Source of the DNA: Nostoc sp. ATCC 43529
Lineage (GTDB): Bacteria > Cyanobacteriota > Cyanobacteriia > Cyanobacteriales > Nostocaceae
Direction: 5' to 3'
DNA: 64,000 nucleotides
Assembly: GCA_003326205.1 (NCBI GenBank)
Contig: LWTK01000052.1
Span: forward strand, 1-64,000
Part shown: positions 15,894 through 24,468 of the stretch, in pieces
Numbering within the stretch: the first letter of the stretch is position 1
Layout: the number at the start of each line of letters is the position of its first letter
Program-made: the position numbers and the translations under genes
Notes under the pieces: model-generated
What the model was told of the DNA's origin: nothing
Seen by the model: only the letters and a program-made list of their open reading frames with translations
Databases searched by the model: none

Positions 15894-18830
15894 TCAAAGA
15901 GGTAACTTCATGTAAAAACTGCTGCCTACTCCTACCGTACTTTCAACCCACATTTGTCCGTTGTGTTGCTCTACGATATTGCGGCAAATAGCTAGACCTA
16001 AACCCGTTCCCCCTTGTTTGCGGGAATCGGAGGCATCTACTTGATGAAAACGCTCAAAAATAGCTTCTATTTTGTCAGCAGGAATACCTCTACCCCGATC
16101 TTGTACCTTAAATAAAGCAGATGCAGTTTCAGCGTCTTTTGCTGAAATTTTTTCTACTGCCATATATACAGTAGAGCCTGGAGGGGAGAACTTAATGGCA
16201 TTACTCAGCAGATTTGTGAGAACTTGAATAATGCGATCTTTATCAACTAACAACTCAATTAATTGAGGAGAAACTGATAAATTAATTTCAGCTTTTTGGA
16301 ATATTAGTTGCATCAAATCTGCTGCTTGGGATAATAATTCACTAGCATCAGCTTTTTGCTTGTTTAAAGTAACTCTTCCTGATTGTAATCTCTCTAAATC
16401 TAAAATATCGTTAACTAATCTAACTAAGCGTTCAGCATTCTCTGATGCGATTTGAATAATGCGCTTACCTTTATCGGAGTCAAGTTTTACTAATCCTTTC
16501 GCTAATAAATTTAATCCTCCCTGGATTGAGGTCATAGGAGTACGAAGTTCATGGCTAACAACTGATACAAACTCGTTTTTCATTTTATCTAATGCTTGGC
16601 GTTTAGTAATATCTTCACCAATAGTCATAGTACCGATGATTTGCTCTTGTGAATCTCGCAACAGTGTATTGTTCCAAGCAATTACTCGTGGTGTTTGGGA
16701 TTTAGTGAGAAGTGAACTTTGATGGTGAGGATTTAATCCTTGACCTAACATTTCTAGAAACAATTTGTGTATTTGCTGTTGTTGCTCTTGTGGGATAAAA
16801 TCTCTTACCCAATCCTTACCTAAAACTTCTTCTTGGGTATATCCAGTCAATTCTAAAAAGAAAGGATTGGCATATTCAACTTTACCTGCGCTATCAAGTC
16901 CCACAACTAACAACTGCACATTTTCTAATAAGCTACGCCAACGACGTTCTGCTTCACGCAATTGAGCTTCAATTTTGGTCTGTTGATTAATAGTTGTTGT
17001 TAAAATATTGATTAATCTATGTAGGTGGTTATTTGCTTTTGTTAATTCAGCAGTTCGTTGTGCAACTTGAATTTCGAGTTCTGCTTTGGAACGTTGTAAA
17101 ATTGTTTCTGCTTGCTTGCGATCGCTAATATCCATAACAGCACCAAGCATCCGTACTGCTTGACCTTCATCATCATAGAAAAATTTGCCTTTACCCGCAA
17201 TCCAGTGCCGGCTACCATCAGGCCAAATAACTCTATATTCCTGAGAATAATCGCATTTCTCGTTTTGAGATAACATGACTGCTTGCTGAAGTGCTTTTCT
17301 ATCTTCTGGATCGATACAACTAATAAAAGCTTTATAGTTACCCACAAATGTACCTGGTACTAGACCAAATAACTGCTCATGTCTAGTTGACCACTTGATT
17401 TTGTTAGTGACCATGTTCCAATCCCAAGTTCCCATTTGAGCCGCTTCTAAAGCCAACCTTAAATGCTCCTCACTTTCTTTTAAAGCAATCTCAGTTTGCT
17501 TTTGCTGAGTTATTTCTTTCAAAAAAATTGATACGCCATCTCCAGAAGGATAAATGCGATTTTCAAACCAACGCTGAATTGATGGGTAATATGCTTCTAA
17601 CTGAACAAAACTTTTCTCAGTGAAAGCTTGAGTATAAGCTTGGTAAGAATGCTGTCTAAATTCTTCACTAACTTCTTGCCAAATATTTTTACCTATTAAA
17701 TCTCTTGGTTTTCTACCAAAAATTTCTGCTGCTTTTTGGTTAACGTAGGTGTAACACCAATTACTATCTACAGCAATAAAAGCATCACTAATACTTTCTA
17801 AAATATTTGATAAGTGTGTTTTAGTTGCTTCTGCATCTGCACAAGCAGCTTGCTCGCGCATCACCAGCTGTGCCATTTGTTCTTCTATTTGTTTGCGCTC
17901 GGTGATATTTGTCAATGTCACCACATTACCAATAATTTGGTTTTCTGAGTCTAATAGTGGGGAAGCACCCAACAATAAATTCGATTCTGTGCCATCTTCT
18001 CGGCTTAATAATACTTCTATTCCTTGAAAAGATTGACTTTGCAGTAAGCTAGATAGTGAAAATTCTCGTAAATTTTGCTTTTGAGATACTGCTTGCTCAT
18101 GACTAAAAAAACAAGCTTCTATTTTTTGAACGCTACTGCAATGATTACATTTTAGAGAAAATGCCGCATCAAATTGTTGAAATAATGGATTCTTGCCACA
18201 CACTTGCTGTGCTGCTTGATTGGCGCGAATAATTTGTCCATTTCCATCGCATACAATGATTGCTTCAGCAGCTTGTTGGAGAATCGAAGTTGCTAGCCTT
18301 TCAGAAGCAACAATTTCTGCGTGAAGTTTTTGCTCAGTTAAATCTGTTACTACTAAGCAAGTCACTGTTACATTGTCTATTTGCAATTCTTTAAAAGATA
18401 AATAAACAGGTATGTGGGTCTCATCATCAGCAATTAAGTTTAATTCACCGCGATTAGCTGCTGGCTTTTCTTGCTGAAATAACCCTCTAAACACCTGTTT
18501 TTCTAATGGTGCTATGTACTCTTCAAAATTAGAACCAATAATTTTCTGTAGTGGCTTTTTGAGCATTGTTGCTAGATGGTGATTACAGTAAAGAATTGTT
18601 CCATGCTCATCTAGAGTCACAGCACCTTCGTGCATTTCTTGGACAAAAACACGGTAAGGATAATCAGCATCTTCCAAGGTGAAAACTCTTTCGCCTTGAA
18701 GGCTAGATATAACTAAAGCATCTACTTCACCCATTTTGATGGCTTTAAAAATCTCTTCTAGGGTTTGTATTTGCTGACGTAGAGCTATATTCTCATTTTC
18801 AAGTTCTTGGACTGTTCTCACTGTAATCAA
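15894..18830 (-). CDS. Multi-PAS sensor histidine kinase, Kai-cluster associated
   Basis: A 978-residue soluble hybrid of sensor domains and a histidine kinase core. An N-terminal coil is followed by about five PAS/PAC units (approximately 55-170, 180-310, 335-450, 455-575 and 630-745), a short coiled coil near 575-620, then HisKA with His760 in VSHELRTPMTS and a HATPase domain with N-box NLLSNAIKFSPPGS, DRGRGIP and GGTGLGLAI. There is no membrane segment, so the signal is cytoplasmic. The second PAS region has several Cys (KCNHCSSVQKIEACF), a possible metal or redox site. The start is a TTG; a GTG three codons in (18821) is a reasonable alternative. It lies downstream of kaiC and two kaiB-like genes, and is probably their output kinase. 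Confidence 0.88.
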   Translation of the reverse strand: MITVRTVQELENENIALRQQIQTLEEIFKAIKMGEVDALVISSLQGERVFTLEDADYPYRVFVQEMHEGAVTLDEHGTILYCNHHLATMLKKPLQKIIGSNFEEYIAPLEKQVFRGLFQQEKPAANRGELNLIADDETHIPVYLSFKELQIDNVTVTCLVVTDLTEQKLHAEIVASERLATSILQQAAEAIIVCDGNGQIIRANQAAQQVCGKNPLFQQFDAAFSLKCNHCSSVQKIEACFFSHEQAVSQKQNLREFSLSSLLQSQSFQGIEVLLSREDGTESNLLLGASPLLDSENQIIGNVVTLTNITERKQIEEQMAQLVMREQAACADAEATKTHLSNILESISDAFIAVDSNWCYTYVNQKAAEIFGRKPRDLIGKNIWQEVSEEFRQHSYQAYTQAFTEKSFVQLEAYYPSIQRWFENRIYPSGDGVSIFLKEITQQKQTEIALKESEEHLRLALEAAQMGTWDWNMVTNKIKWSTRHEQLFGLVPGTFVGNYKAFISCIDPEDRKALQQAVMLSQNEKCDYSQEYRVIWPDGSRHWIAGKGKFFYDDEGQAVRMLGAVMDISDRKQAETILQRSKAELEIQVAQRTAELTKANNHLHRLINILTTTINQQTKIEAQLREAERRWRSLLENVQLLVVGLDSAGKVEYANPFFLELTGYTQEEVLGKDWVRDFIPQEQQQQIHKLFLEMLGQGLNPHHQSSLLTKSQTPRVIAWNNTLLRDSQEQIIGTMTIGEDITKRQALDKMKNEFVSVVSHELRTPMTSIQGGLNLLAKGLVKLDSDKGKRIIQIASENAERLVRLVNDILDLERLQSGRVTLNKQKADASELLSQAADLMQLIFQKAEINLSVSPQLIELLVDKDRIIQVLTNLLSNAIKFSPPGSTVYMAVEKISAKDAETASALFKVQDRGRGIPADKIEAIFERFHQVDASDSRKQGGTGLGLAICRNIVEQHNGQMWVESTVGVGSSFYMKLPL

Positions 18831-19162
18831 CCTATTAACCTACAATCGAATATCAGAAAATTTTGAACAAGAAAGAATTCAGGATTCAGGAGTCAGGAGC
18901 CAGAATTAATTTTATATGACTGATGGATCGATAACCGATGAAATACCACACCAAATTTTAAATTTGGTGGTCTAAAACTAGTAGCGAATCTTAATTTTAC
19001 ACTAAGTAGAACGGTGTGAAAAATTCAATGTTTGTAGTAAGGACTTTAGTCCGAAGGAAAGGGCTAAAGCCCTTACTACGAGCTAAGTTTAGCTAACGTT
19101 ATATTAGTTAACATACTTTGATTTATTCTCATCGACTTACTTAATTGATTCTGAATTCTGTT
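18831..19162. repeat. Intergenic palindromes between kaiB-like gene and kinase
   Basis: The 332-bp gap contains a perfect 10-bp inverted repeat, CACCAAATTT-T-AAATTTGGTG (18949-18969), and a double hairpin at about 19031-19080 (AAGGACTTTAGTCC and GGGCTAAAGCCC) related to the interior of the CTAG MITE family. These could partly terminate the kai transcript before the kinase gene. No gene is seen. Confidence 0.6.
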
Positions 19163-19522
19163 TTAAGCAATATCTAAAGCAACGATTACTTTATCAACAT
19201 TTGTCAGATCGCCAATTAATTTCTGTAAAGGTGGTGGTAGCTCTTTGATCAGAGTAGGCACAGCAAATACATGGTCTTTTTCTAAAACTTCAGGCTGTTG
19301 GTATATATCAATAATTTCAATTTCATAATGTCCTGCCAAGTATTTTTCACAAATTTTTTTCAACATGGCAATAGCACGCATAGAACGGAGACTATTACCA
19401 GCGATATACAGACGTAAAACATATTTTTCTAAATCTTTTTTTGCTAGCAGTTTTTCAAATTCTGCTGTAGATTCTATAATCATCTCATCATAATTATCAT
19501 TGCTTTGATTTAAATTATTCAT
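19163..19522 (-). CDS. KaiB-like protein, second copy in cluster
   Basis: A 119-residue thioredoxin-like KaiB homologue. After a 30-residue acidic N-terminal extension comes the KaiB core: YVLRLYIAGNSLRSMRAI, YEIEIIDIYQQPEVLEKDHVFAVPTLI and PPLQKLIGDLTNVDKVI. KaiB proteins switch fold when they bind the KaiC CI ring. It lies 19 bp downstream of another kaiB-like gene, so the two are a tandem pair after kaiC. The two copies differ strongly outside the core, so this is an old duplication. Which of the two is the main KaiC partner is not clear. Confidence 0.85.
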   Translation of the reverse strand: MNNLNQSNDNYDEMIIESTAEFEKLLAKKDLEKYVLRLYIAGNSLRSMRAIAMLKKICEKYLAGHYEIEIIDIYQQPEVLEKDHVFAVPTLIKELPPPLQKLIGDLTNVDKVIVALDIA

Positions 19523-19541
19523 GGCTCACCTTTGCTTATAT

Positions 19542-19862
19542 TTACAGAACATGACGCAAGTCCAACCCTACTAAAACTTTTTCAGTATTGGATAAATCTC
19601 CAATAATTTGCTTTACAGGTTCTGGGAGTTTTCGCACTAAAGTTGGGACAGCTAGAATTTGGTCTCCCTTAGCTAATTGGGGATTTTCTATGAGGTCAAT
19701 TACTTCAATGCGATATTTACCTTCAAGATGCTCTTCACAAATTTTATTAAGATTGGCAAATGCCTTTAGAGATTTAGGAGTTTGCCCAGCTACATAGAGT
19801 CTTAACTCCCAAATATCTATTTCTGCGCTGCTAGATTTATCTTGGTAATCTATGGATTCCAT
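19542..19862 (-). CDS. kaiB: KaiB-like protein, first copy in cluster
   Basis: A 106-residue protein of classical KaiB length. The core reads [40 protein letters not shown] and [20 protein letters not shown], with Leu-rich end VLVGLDL. It starts 21 bp after the kaiC stop and is surely in the same operon. Together with the upstream kaiC it forms the minimal binding pair of a Kai-type module. No kaiA gene is seen in the window, so this is not the canonical kaiABC cluster. Confidence 0.9.
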   Translation of the reverse strand: MESIDYQDKSSSAEIDIWELRLYVAGQTPKSLKAFANLNKICEEHLEGKYRIEVIDLIENPQLAKGDQILAVPTLVRKLPEPVKQIIGDLSNTEKVLVGLDLRHVL

Positions 19863-19883
19863 GATTAAATATTACCTTAATAA

Positions 19884-21596
19884 TTAAGAGTCAACTGTAC
19901 GTATTTTTGCTCTTTTATGTTTTTCTGCAATTAAAAAACTTTGTTGATTTTCTTCGATATCAATTAGTCGTTCAATTTCTTTCTGTTCAATTTGAAATTG
20001 GGCTTCTATAGCTTGAATCTGCGCTTGCATTAATAAACGTTTGCGTTCAATTTCACGCTGTTTTTGCTCAATTTTTTGCTGCTGGGCTAGGGCAGCAGCT
20101 TTGTCTTTAGCTTCTTGTACAATTCTCGCTGTACCTGTGAGTACTCCTTCTGCTCCTAGATAAACATCTAATAATTGCACTCCTTGATTTGTCAAAATAA
20201 ATTCCCGCACTTGGTTAGAGTGTGATGTCCCGCGAGATTTTAAGATATGAATTAAACGATTTCGCTCGCCATTACTTTCTATGGCTCGTAGTAATATCCA
20301 AGTATCTGCTAACGAAGAAACTCCTATTTCTGTATATTCTACGAAAGCAGTATTAGCTTCGGTTAAATTTGTAAATATTGCTGTGATATTTTTGCTTTTT
20401 AAATAATCAATCAGGCGCATCATAAACGTTTTAATCTGAATATCATTACTGCCGAATGTGAGATTAGATATGGGGTCGAGAATAACTACATCAGGTTGAA
20501 ATTCATTAACTACACTGAGAATATTTACGAGGTGCATTTCTAAGCCGTAAAACGTCGGACGTAAAGCTTGGAATTTTAGAAACCCATGATTAACAGCAGC
20601 CTCTAAATAAATTCCAATGGAACGCATATTGCGAATAATCTGTTGTGGAGATTCTTCAAATAGGAAAAATAGGCATTTTTCTCCCCTTTGACAAGTAGCA
20701 TCAGCCAAATGAGCAGAAAATGAACTTTTTCCAGTTCCAGCTGTACCGGAAATTAAGATGCTACTACCACGAAAGAAACCTTTTCCTCCCAACATTTGAT
20801 CTAAGGGTTTGATACCACTAGAAATCCATTCGTTTGTGACTGAATAATCTAAGCCGACTGAGGTAATGGGAAGAACAGAAATCCCATTTTCCTTAATTAA
20901 AAATGGATACTCGTTTGAGCCGTGCTTAGAGCCACGATATTTAATAATTTGTAACCGCCGAGTTGAAAGTTCATTAATGACGCGCTGATCGAGCCGGATT
21001 ACACAATCGGAAACATATTCTTCCAAGCCGTGGCGTGTGAGGCTATTGTCGCCACTTTCGCTAGTAATGATGGCTGTAACGCCTTTAGATTTCAGCCAGA
21101 GAAATAGCCGTCGCAATTCCGATCGCACGATCGCCGCATTATCCAACCCGCCAAACAACACTTCTAGAGTATCAATAACAACTCTTTTAGCAGCGATCGC
21201 ATCAATTTCAAATCCTAATCTAATAAATAGTGCTTCTAAATCGTATTCCCCTGTTTCTTCAATCTCACTACGTTCGACCCGAATATGATCGATGGCTAAT
21301 TTTTTTTCTTTGATTAATTCTGCTAAATCCCACCCTAAAGAAGCAACATTTTGTCTTAATTCCTCGGCAGTTTCTTCAAACGCCATGAATACACCCGGTT
21401 CGTTAAACTCAGTAGCACCGCGCACTAAAAATTCCATTGCCATCAGCGTTTTGCCACACCCTGCTTTACCACACAGTAATACTGGTCTTCCTTGTGGCAA
21501 CCCTCCAAAAGTAATTTCATCTATCCCTTGAATTCCTGTCGGGCATTTGGCGAGCATGGTTGTTTTTGTTTGTGTATCAGTTTTTACTTTATTCAT
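19884..21596 (-). CDS. kaiC: KaiC-family double-domain ATPase (KaiC2-like)
   Basis: A 570-residue protein with two RecA-like KaiC domains. CI has Walker A GKAGCGKT (43-50) and the catalytic Glu pair 74-75 in FEETAEE. CII has Walker A GTAGTGKS (284-291) and Glu314-315 in FEESPQQ. The CII autophosphorylation position, Ser431-Thr432 in Synechococcus KaiC, aligns by eye with Ser427-Ser428 in EIGVSSLADTW, a pattern I associate with non-canonical KaiC groups. After the usual end (near residue 480) there is an extra ~90-residue charged coiled coil rich in Gln, Lys and Glu (AALAQQQKIEQKQREIERKR). The gene heads an operon with two kaiB-like genes and probably the PAS kinase. A non-circadian or hourglass signalling role is possible. 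Confidence 0.9.
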   Translation of the reverse strand: MNKVKTDTQTKTTMLAKCPTGIQGIDEITFGGLPQGRPVLLCGKAGCGKTLMAMEFLVRGATEFNEPGVFMAFEETAEELRQNVASLGWDLAELIKEKKLAIDHIRVERSEIEETGEYDLEALFIRLGFEIDAIAAKRVVIDTLEVLFGGLDNAAIVRSELRRLFLWLKSKGVTAIITSESGDNSLTRHGLEEYVSDCVIRLDQRVINELSTRRLQIIKYRGSKHGSNEYPFLIKENGISVLPITSVGLDYSVTNEWISSGIKPLDQMLGGKGFFRGSSILISGTAGTGKSSFSAHLADATCQRGEKCLFFLFEESPQQIIRNMRSIGIYLEAAVNHGFLKFQALRPTFYGLEMHLVNILSVVNEFQPDVVILDPISNLTFGSNDIQIKTFMMRLIDYLKSKNITAIFTNLTEANTAFVEYTEIGVSSLADTWILLRAIESNGERNRLIHILKSRGTSHSNQVREFILTNQGVQLLDVYLGAEGVLTGTARIVQEAKDKAAALAQQQKIEQKQREIERKRLLMQAQIQAIEAQFQIEQKEIERLIDIEENQQSFLIAEKHKRAKIRTVDS

Positions 21597-21745
21597 GTTC
21601 AGCTAAATACTTATTGGTGAGAAATAACAATAAATACTCAGGATTGAAGTCGTTACTATAAATCGAACTCACTCTTCCACGGTTAACCTATACAATCTTT
21701 GTGAAGAATCTGTGAAGAAATACCTTGATTTACAAATCTCAAATT

Positions 21746-21960
21746 TTATGGTGAGATAAATATCAGATTTCGTCCTGCTGCTTTTGCTTGATACAATGCA
21801 GTATCAGCAGCATGATAAAGCATTTCCACACTATGGCCATCTTTGGGATACTCCGCCATACCTCCGCTGAAGCTTATACCAAAGGTTTGATGATTATTCG
21901 TGTGAAATTTTAGTTTCTGCACAGTTTATAACAAGTCATCAAGTCGTTTTAAGGCAATAA
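21746..21960 (-). pseudogene. GGDEF (diguanylate cyclase) C-terminal remnant
   Basis: On the minus strand an open frame ending at 21746 translates as TFGISFSGGMAEYPKDGHSV then EMLYHAADTALYQAKAAGRN, the C-terminal end of a GGDEF domain. The frame is broken by an in-frame TAA at 21926-21928. The recognisable upstream part (ALKRLDDLL) is too short to include the GGDEF active-site loop. The rest of the enzyme is missing, so this is a relic. Confidence 0.75.
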
Positions 21961-22514
21961 ATCTGATGTAGATGTGGGGTGTGTCCTCAGGTAGCGCAAC
22001 GCACCTTGAATTGCTGACAGTGCCATACCTTCAGCAGTAAGTAATGCATCGTACTGGCATGGTAAAGCTTTGCACCCTACATATTTTTGATATCTTGCAA
22101 AGATGTTTTGAATTGCTACTACTCATGCCTTTCAATGATGGTGTATCTACTTGTCTACAATTTATACCCTGAAAGTTTTTTGATTCTTTTTCCTTCTTTG
22201 AAAACATCCTTTGAGACTACTCTTTTAATTTTGACTGCTTCACAACTATTTCACAATTACTATTTACTATTTTGAAAGTATAGGAATCCGATTTGATTAG
22301 TGAACATACTTGTGTCGGGGGGTAACAGGTAACAGAAAAGGAGATAAGTAGAAATCTACTGAGTTTTTTCATGCAATCAAATACGAGTCTTATAGAACAA
22401 AAGTAAGGCTTTTCGGCTTTGATAAAGTGAAGTAAAAATGTAAAGAATAACTACTCTATTTTGAGTTAAATTCCTGTTTTTTTTCAAAAAGTCTGGTTAA
22501 TGAGGAATAAGAAT
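21961..22514. other. Intergenic region upstream of response regulator
   Basis: The gap after the GGDEF relic holds TATAGGAATCCGATTTGATT at 22279-22298, a single end of the second MITE family described at 52735-52958, and otherwise AT-rich DNA. A 62-codon open stretch at 22087-22275 has no coding character I trust. A Shine-Dalgarno GAGG at 22502-22505 precedes the next gene. Confidence 0.5.
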
Positions 22515-22913
22515 ATGGCAAAACGAATTTTAGTAATTGATGACGAAGATGGTGTAAAGGAAATTATTCAAATCTGCTTGGAGTCAACGACCAACTGGGA
22601 GGTGTTAACAGCATCTTCTGGTAGAGATGGAATAAAAGTTGCCCAATCTGAGTATCCTGATGCTATTTTGTTAGATGTGATGATGCCCTACATGGATGGC
22701 CCAACAACTTTTAAGCAGCTACAAGCAATTCCTGGAGTTTCTGATATTCCTACTATTTTGGTAACAGCTAAGGCTCAAAGTTATGAACAACAAGAGTTTC
22801 TTGATTTAGGTGTAGCAGGGATAATTACAAAGCCCTTTCTTCCTGAAAATTTAGTAATTGATATCTGCAAGATTCTCAACTGGAATGACGTGGACTGTAT
22901 AAACGAAAATTAA
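22515..22913 (+). CDS. Single-domain response regulator (CheY-like)
   Basis: A 132-residue stand-alone receiver. The acidic pair is in ILVIDDEDGV, the phospho-acceptor Asp in AILLDVMMPYMDGPT, the Thr in TILVTAKA and the conserved Lys in GIITKPFLPENL. All residues needed for phosphotransfer are present, and there is no output domain. I chose the ATG at 22515 because GAGG lies nine bases upstream; an in-frame ATG at 22500 would add five residues (MRNKN). It is divergent from the kai operon with its PAS kinase, so it could be the kinase's phosphorylation partner, but this is inference from proximity. Confidence 0.9.
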   Translation: MAKRILVIDDEDGVKEIIQICLESTTNWEVLTASSGRDGIKVAQSEYPDAILLDVMMPYMDGPTTFKQLQAIPGVSDIPTILVTAKAQSYEQQEFLDLGVAGIITKPFLPENLVIDICKILNWNDVDCINEN

Positions 22914-22932
22914 CATTTTTGTACCTAACAAG

Positions 22933-23040
22933 CTAGTGGTCTGTCTCATTAATTTTGTAGAGAAAAAATGTTTGTAGTAAGGACTAAAGTCCTTACTACA
23001 AACGTATTTATCCCTCAAAATTAATGCGATAGACCACTAG
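22933..23040. repeat. MITE-like element with CTAGTGGTC termini (108 bp)
   Basis: It begins CTAGTGGTCTGTCTCATTAA and ends in the inverse TTAATGCGATAGACCACTAG. The interior is a single AAGGACTAAAGTCCTT hairpin, one less than in the copies at 1143-1384. The ends are conserved to near identity between loci 21 kb apart. Confidence 0.85.
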
Positions 23041-23141
23041 GGACTTCCAAAAAATAAATTATCCCAAATTATTTGTACATTTGTAGGGGCGCACAGTTGT
23101 AAAGCCCCTACGATGGGATGTTTTTTAAACTGGAAGTCCCC
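23040..23141. repeat. Nested inverted repeat element (GGGACTTCC termini)
   Basis: GGGACTTCCAAAAAATAAAT at the left is mirrored by TTTTTTAAACTGGAAGTCCC at the right, around an inner TAGGGGCGCACAG...AAAGCCCCTA hairpin. Related elements with AAATAAATTATCC-type ends lie at 45620-45742 and, more degenerate, at 59824-59945. The right end touches the stop of the next gene. Confidence 0.65.
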
Positions 23142-24337
23142 TATTGCTTACAATCCAAATTCTGCTGGCAATATTTATAAGCCGCGTAGGCCATAGTCAC
23201 AACCCCAGTGAGAATAGCAGACTCATCAACTTCAAATTGGGGATGGTGTAATGGGTGGTTAATGATTCTTTCTTTGTAGCCTACACCCAAGCGAAACATT
23301 GAGCCAGGGGCGTGTTCTAAATACATAGAAAAATCTTCAGCACCCAAAGAGGGTTCAGGTAAGACTTGAACGCGATCGCTACTCCAAGCTTCTTCTGCGG
23401 CTGATTGTAACAATTGTGTCAAAGCATAATCATTTTGAACGCTAGGTACACCCTGACGATAATTGACTTGATAGCTTGCTCCATAAGCGCGGCAGACGCT
23501 AGCTACAATATTTTCGATCCAATTTGGTAGATGGGCACGGGTTTCAGGATGAAGCGATCGCACTGTTCCCAATAACTGTACTTTATCAGCAATCACATTG
23601 GCCGCCCTGCCACCATTAATTTTACCGATGCTCAACACTACAGGACGCAAGGGATTTTGTGTGCGGCTGATGGCTTGTTGCAATGCAGTAATCACTTGAG
23701 ATGCAACCCAAATGGCATCAATCGCTTCATGGGGACGCGCCCCATGTCCAGATTCACCAACAATCAAAATTTCTAAATCATCAGCAGCAGCTGTCAACGC
23801 CCCATACCGCACCCCAATGGAACCTGCGGGTATAGAAGGGAAAACATGAACCCCTAATATAGCTGAGACGTTTTCCATTGCCCCATCTTTCACCATCCAG
23901 CTTGCACCTTGGGCAATTTCCTCAGCTGACTGAAATAAAAAGCGCACCTTACCACCCAACTCGTCCGCTATTTGGGCAAGTATCATTGCCGTTCCTAACC
24001 CCACCGTGGTGTGGACATCGTGACCGCAAGCGTGCATCACACCAGGTGCGCGAGAGGCATATTCCAAATCAGTGGCCTCTTGAATTGGCAAAGCATCCAT
24101 ATCGGTGCGAATTGCCAACAAACCATCGCTTTGACTAGTGTTTTGCAGTTCTCCGATAACGCCTGTTTTACCGACCCCTTCCTGCACGTGTAAACCACTA
24201 GAAGACAAAACACCAGCTACAAAGGCAGCTGTTTGGTACTCCTGACCGCTGAGTTCTGGGTGGGAGTGAATGTGGCGGCGAATTTCAATTAAGCGAGGCG
24301 CTAGTTTTGCTGCTAAGTCTTTAATACGAGTAAGCAT
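23141..24337 (-). CDS. M20 family amidohydrolase (N-acyl-amino-acid hydrolase type)
   Basis: A 398-residue zinc-dependent hydrolase of the M20D group, which removes acyl groups from amino acids or related amides (hippurate or IAA-amino acid type). Metal and active-site motifs are visible: RRHIHSHPELSGQE, RTDMDALPIQE, HACGHDVHT, FQSAEEIAQGA and the C-terminal PSLGAEDFSMYLEHAPG. I set the start at the ATG at 24337, giving the normal family length; the longer frame from TTG at 24388 adds 17 unlikely residues. It is cytoplasmic, without a signal peptide. It is an apparent single gene, followed on its 3' side by MITE-type repeats. Confidence 0.92.
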   Translation of the reverse strand: MLTRIKDLAAKLAPRLIEIRRHIHSHPELSGQEYQTAAFVAGVLSSSGLHVQEGVGKTGVIGELQNTSQSDGLLAIRTDMDALPIQEATDLEYASRAPGVMHACGHDVHTTVGLGTAMILAQIADELGGKVRFLFQSAEEIAQGASWMVKDGAMENVSAILGVHVFPSIPAGSIGVRYGALTAAADDLEILIVGESGHGARPHEAIDAIWVASQVITALQQAISRTQNPLRPVVLSIGKINGGRAANVIADKVQLLGTVRSLHPETRAHLPNWIENIVASVCRAYGASYQVNYRQGVPSVQNDYALTQLLQSAAEEAWSSDRVQVLPEPSLGAEDFSMYLEHAPGSMFRLGVGYKERIINHPLHHPQFEVDESAILTGVVTMAYAAYKYCQQNLDCKQ

Positions 24338-24468
24338 CGATATCAATTTATCTACAGGCTTGCTTCCATGATAAGAAACTGTTAACAAACAAAGCCGAAA
24401 ATAAAGGTTTTTGGGGATTAGGAACTAGAAATTGTTTTCCTAATACCTAATACCCAATACCCAATACC

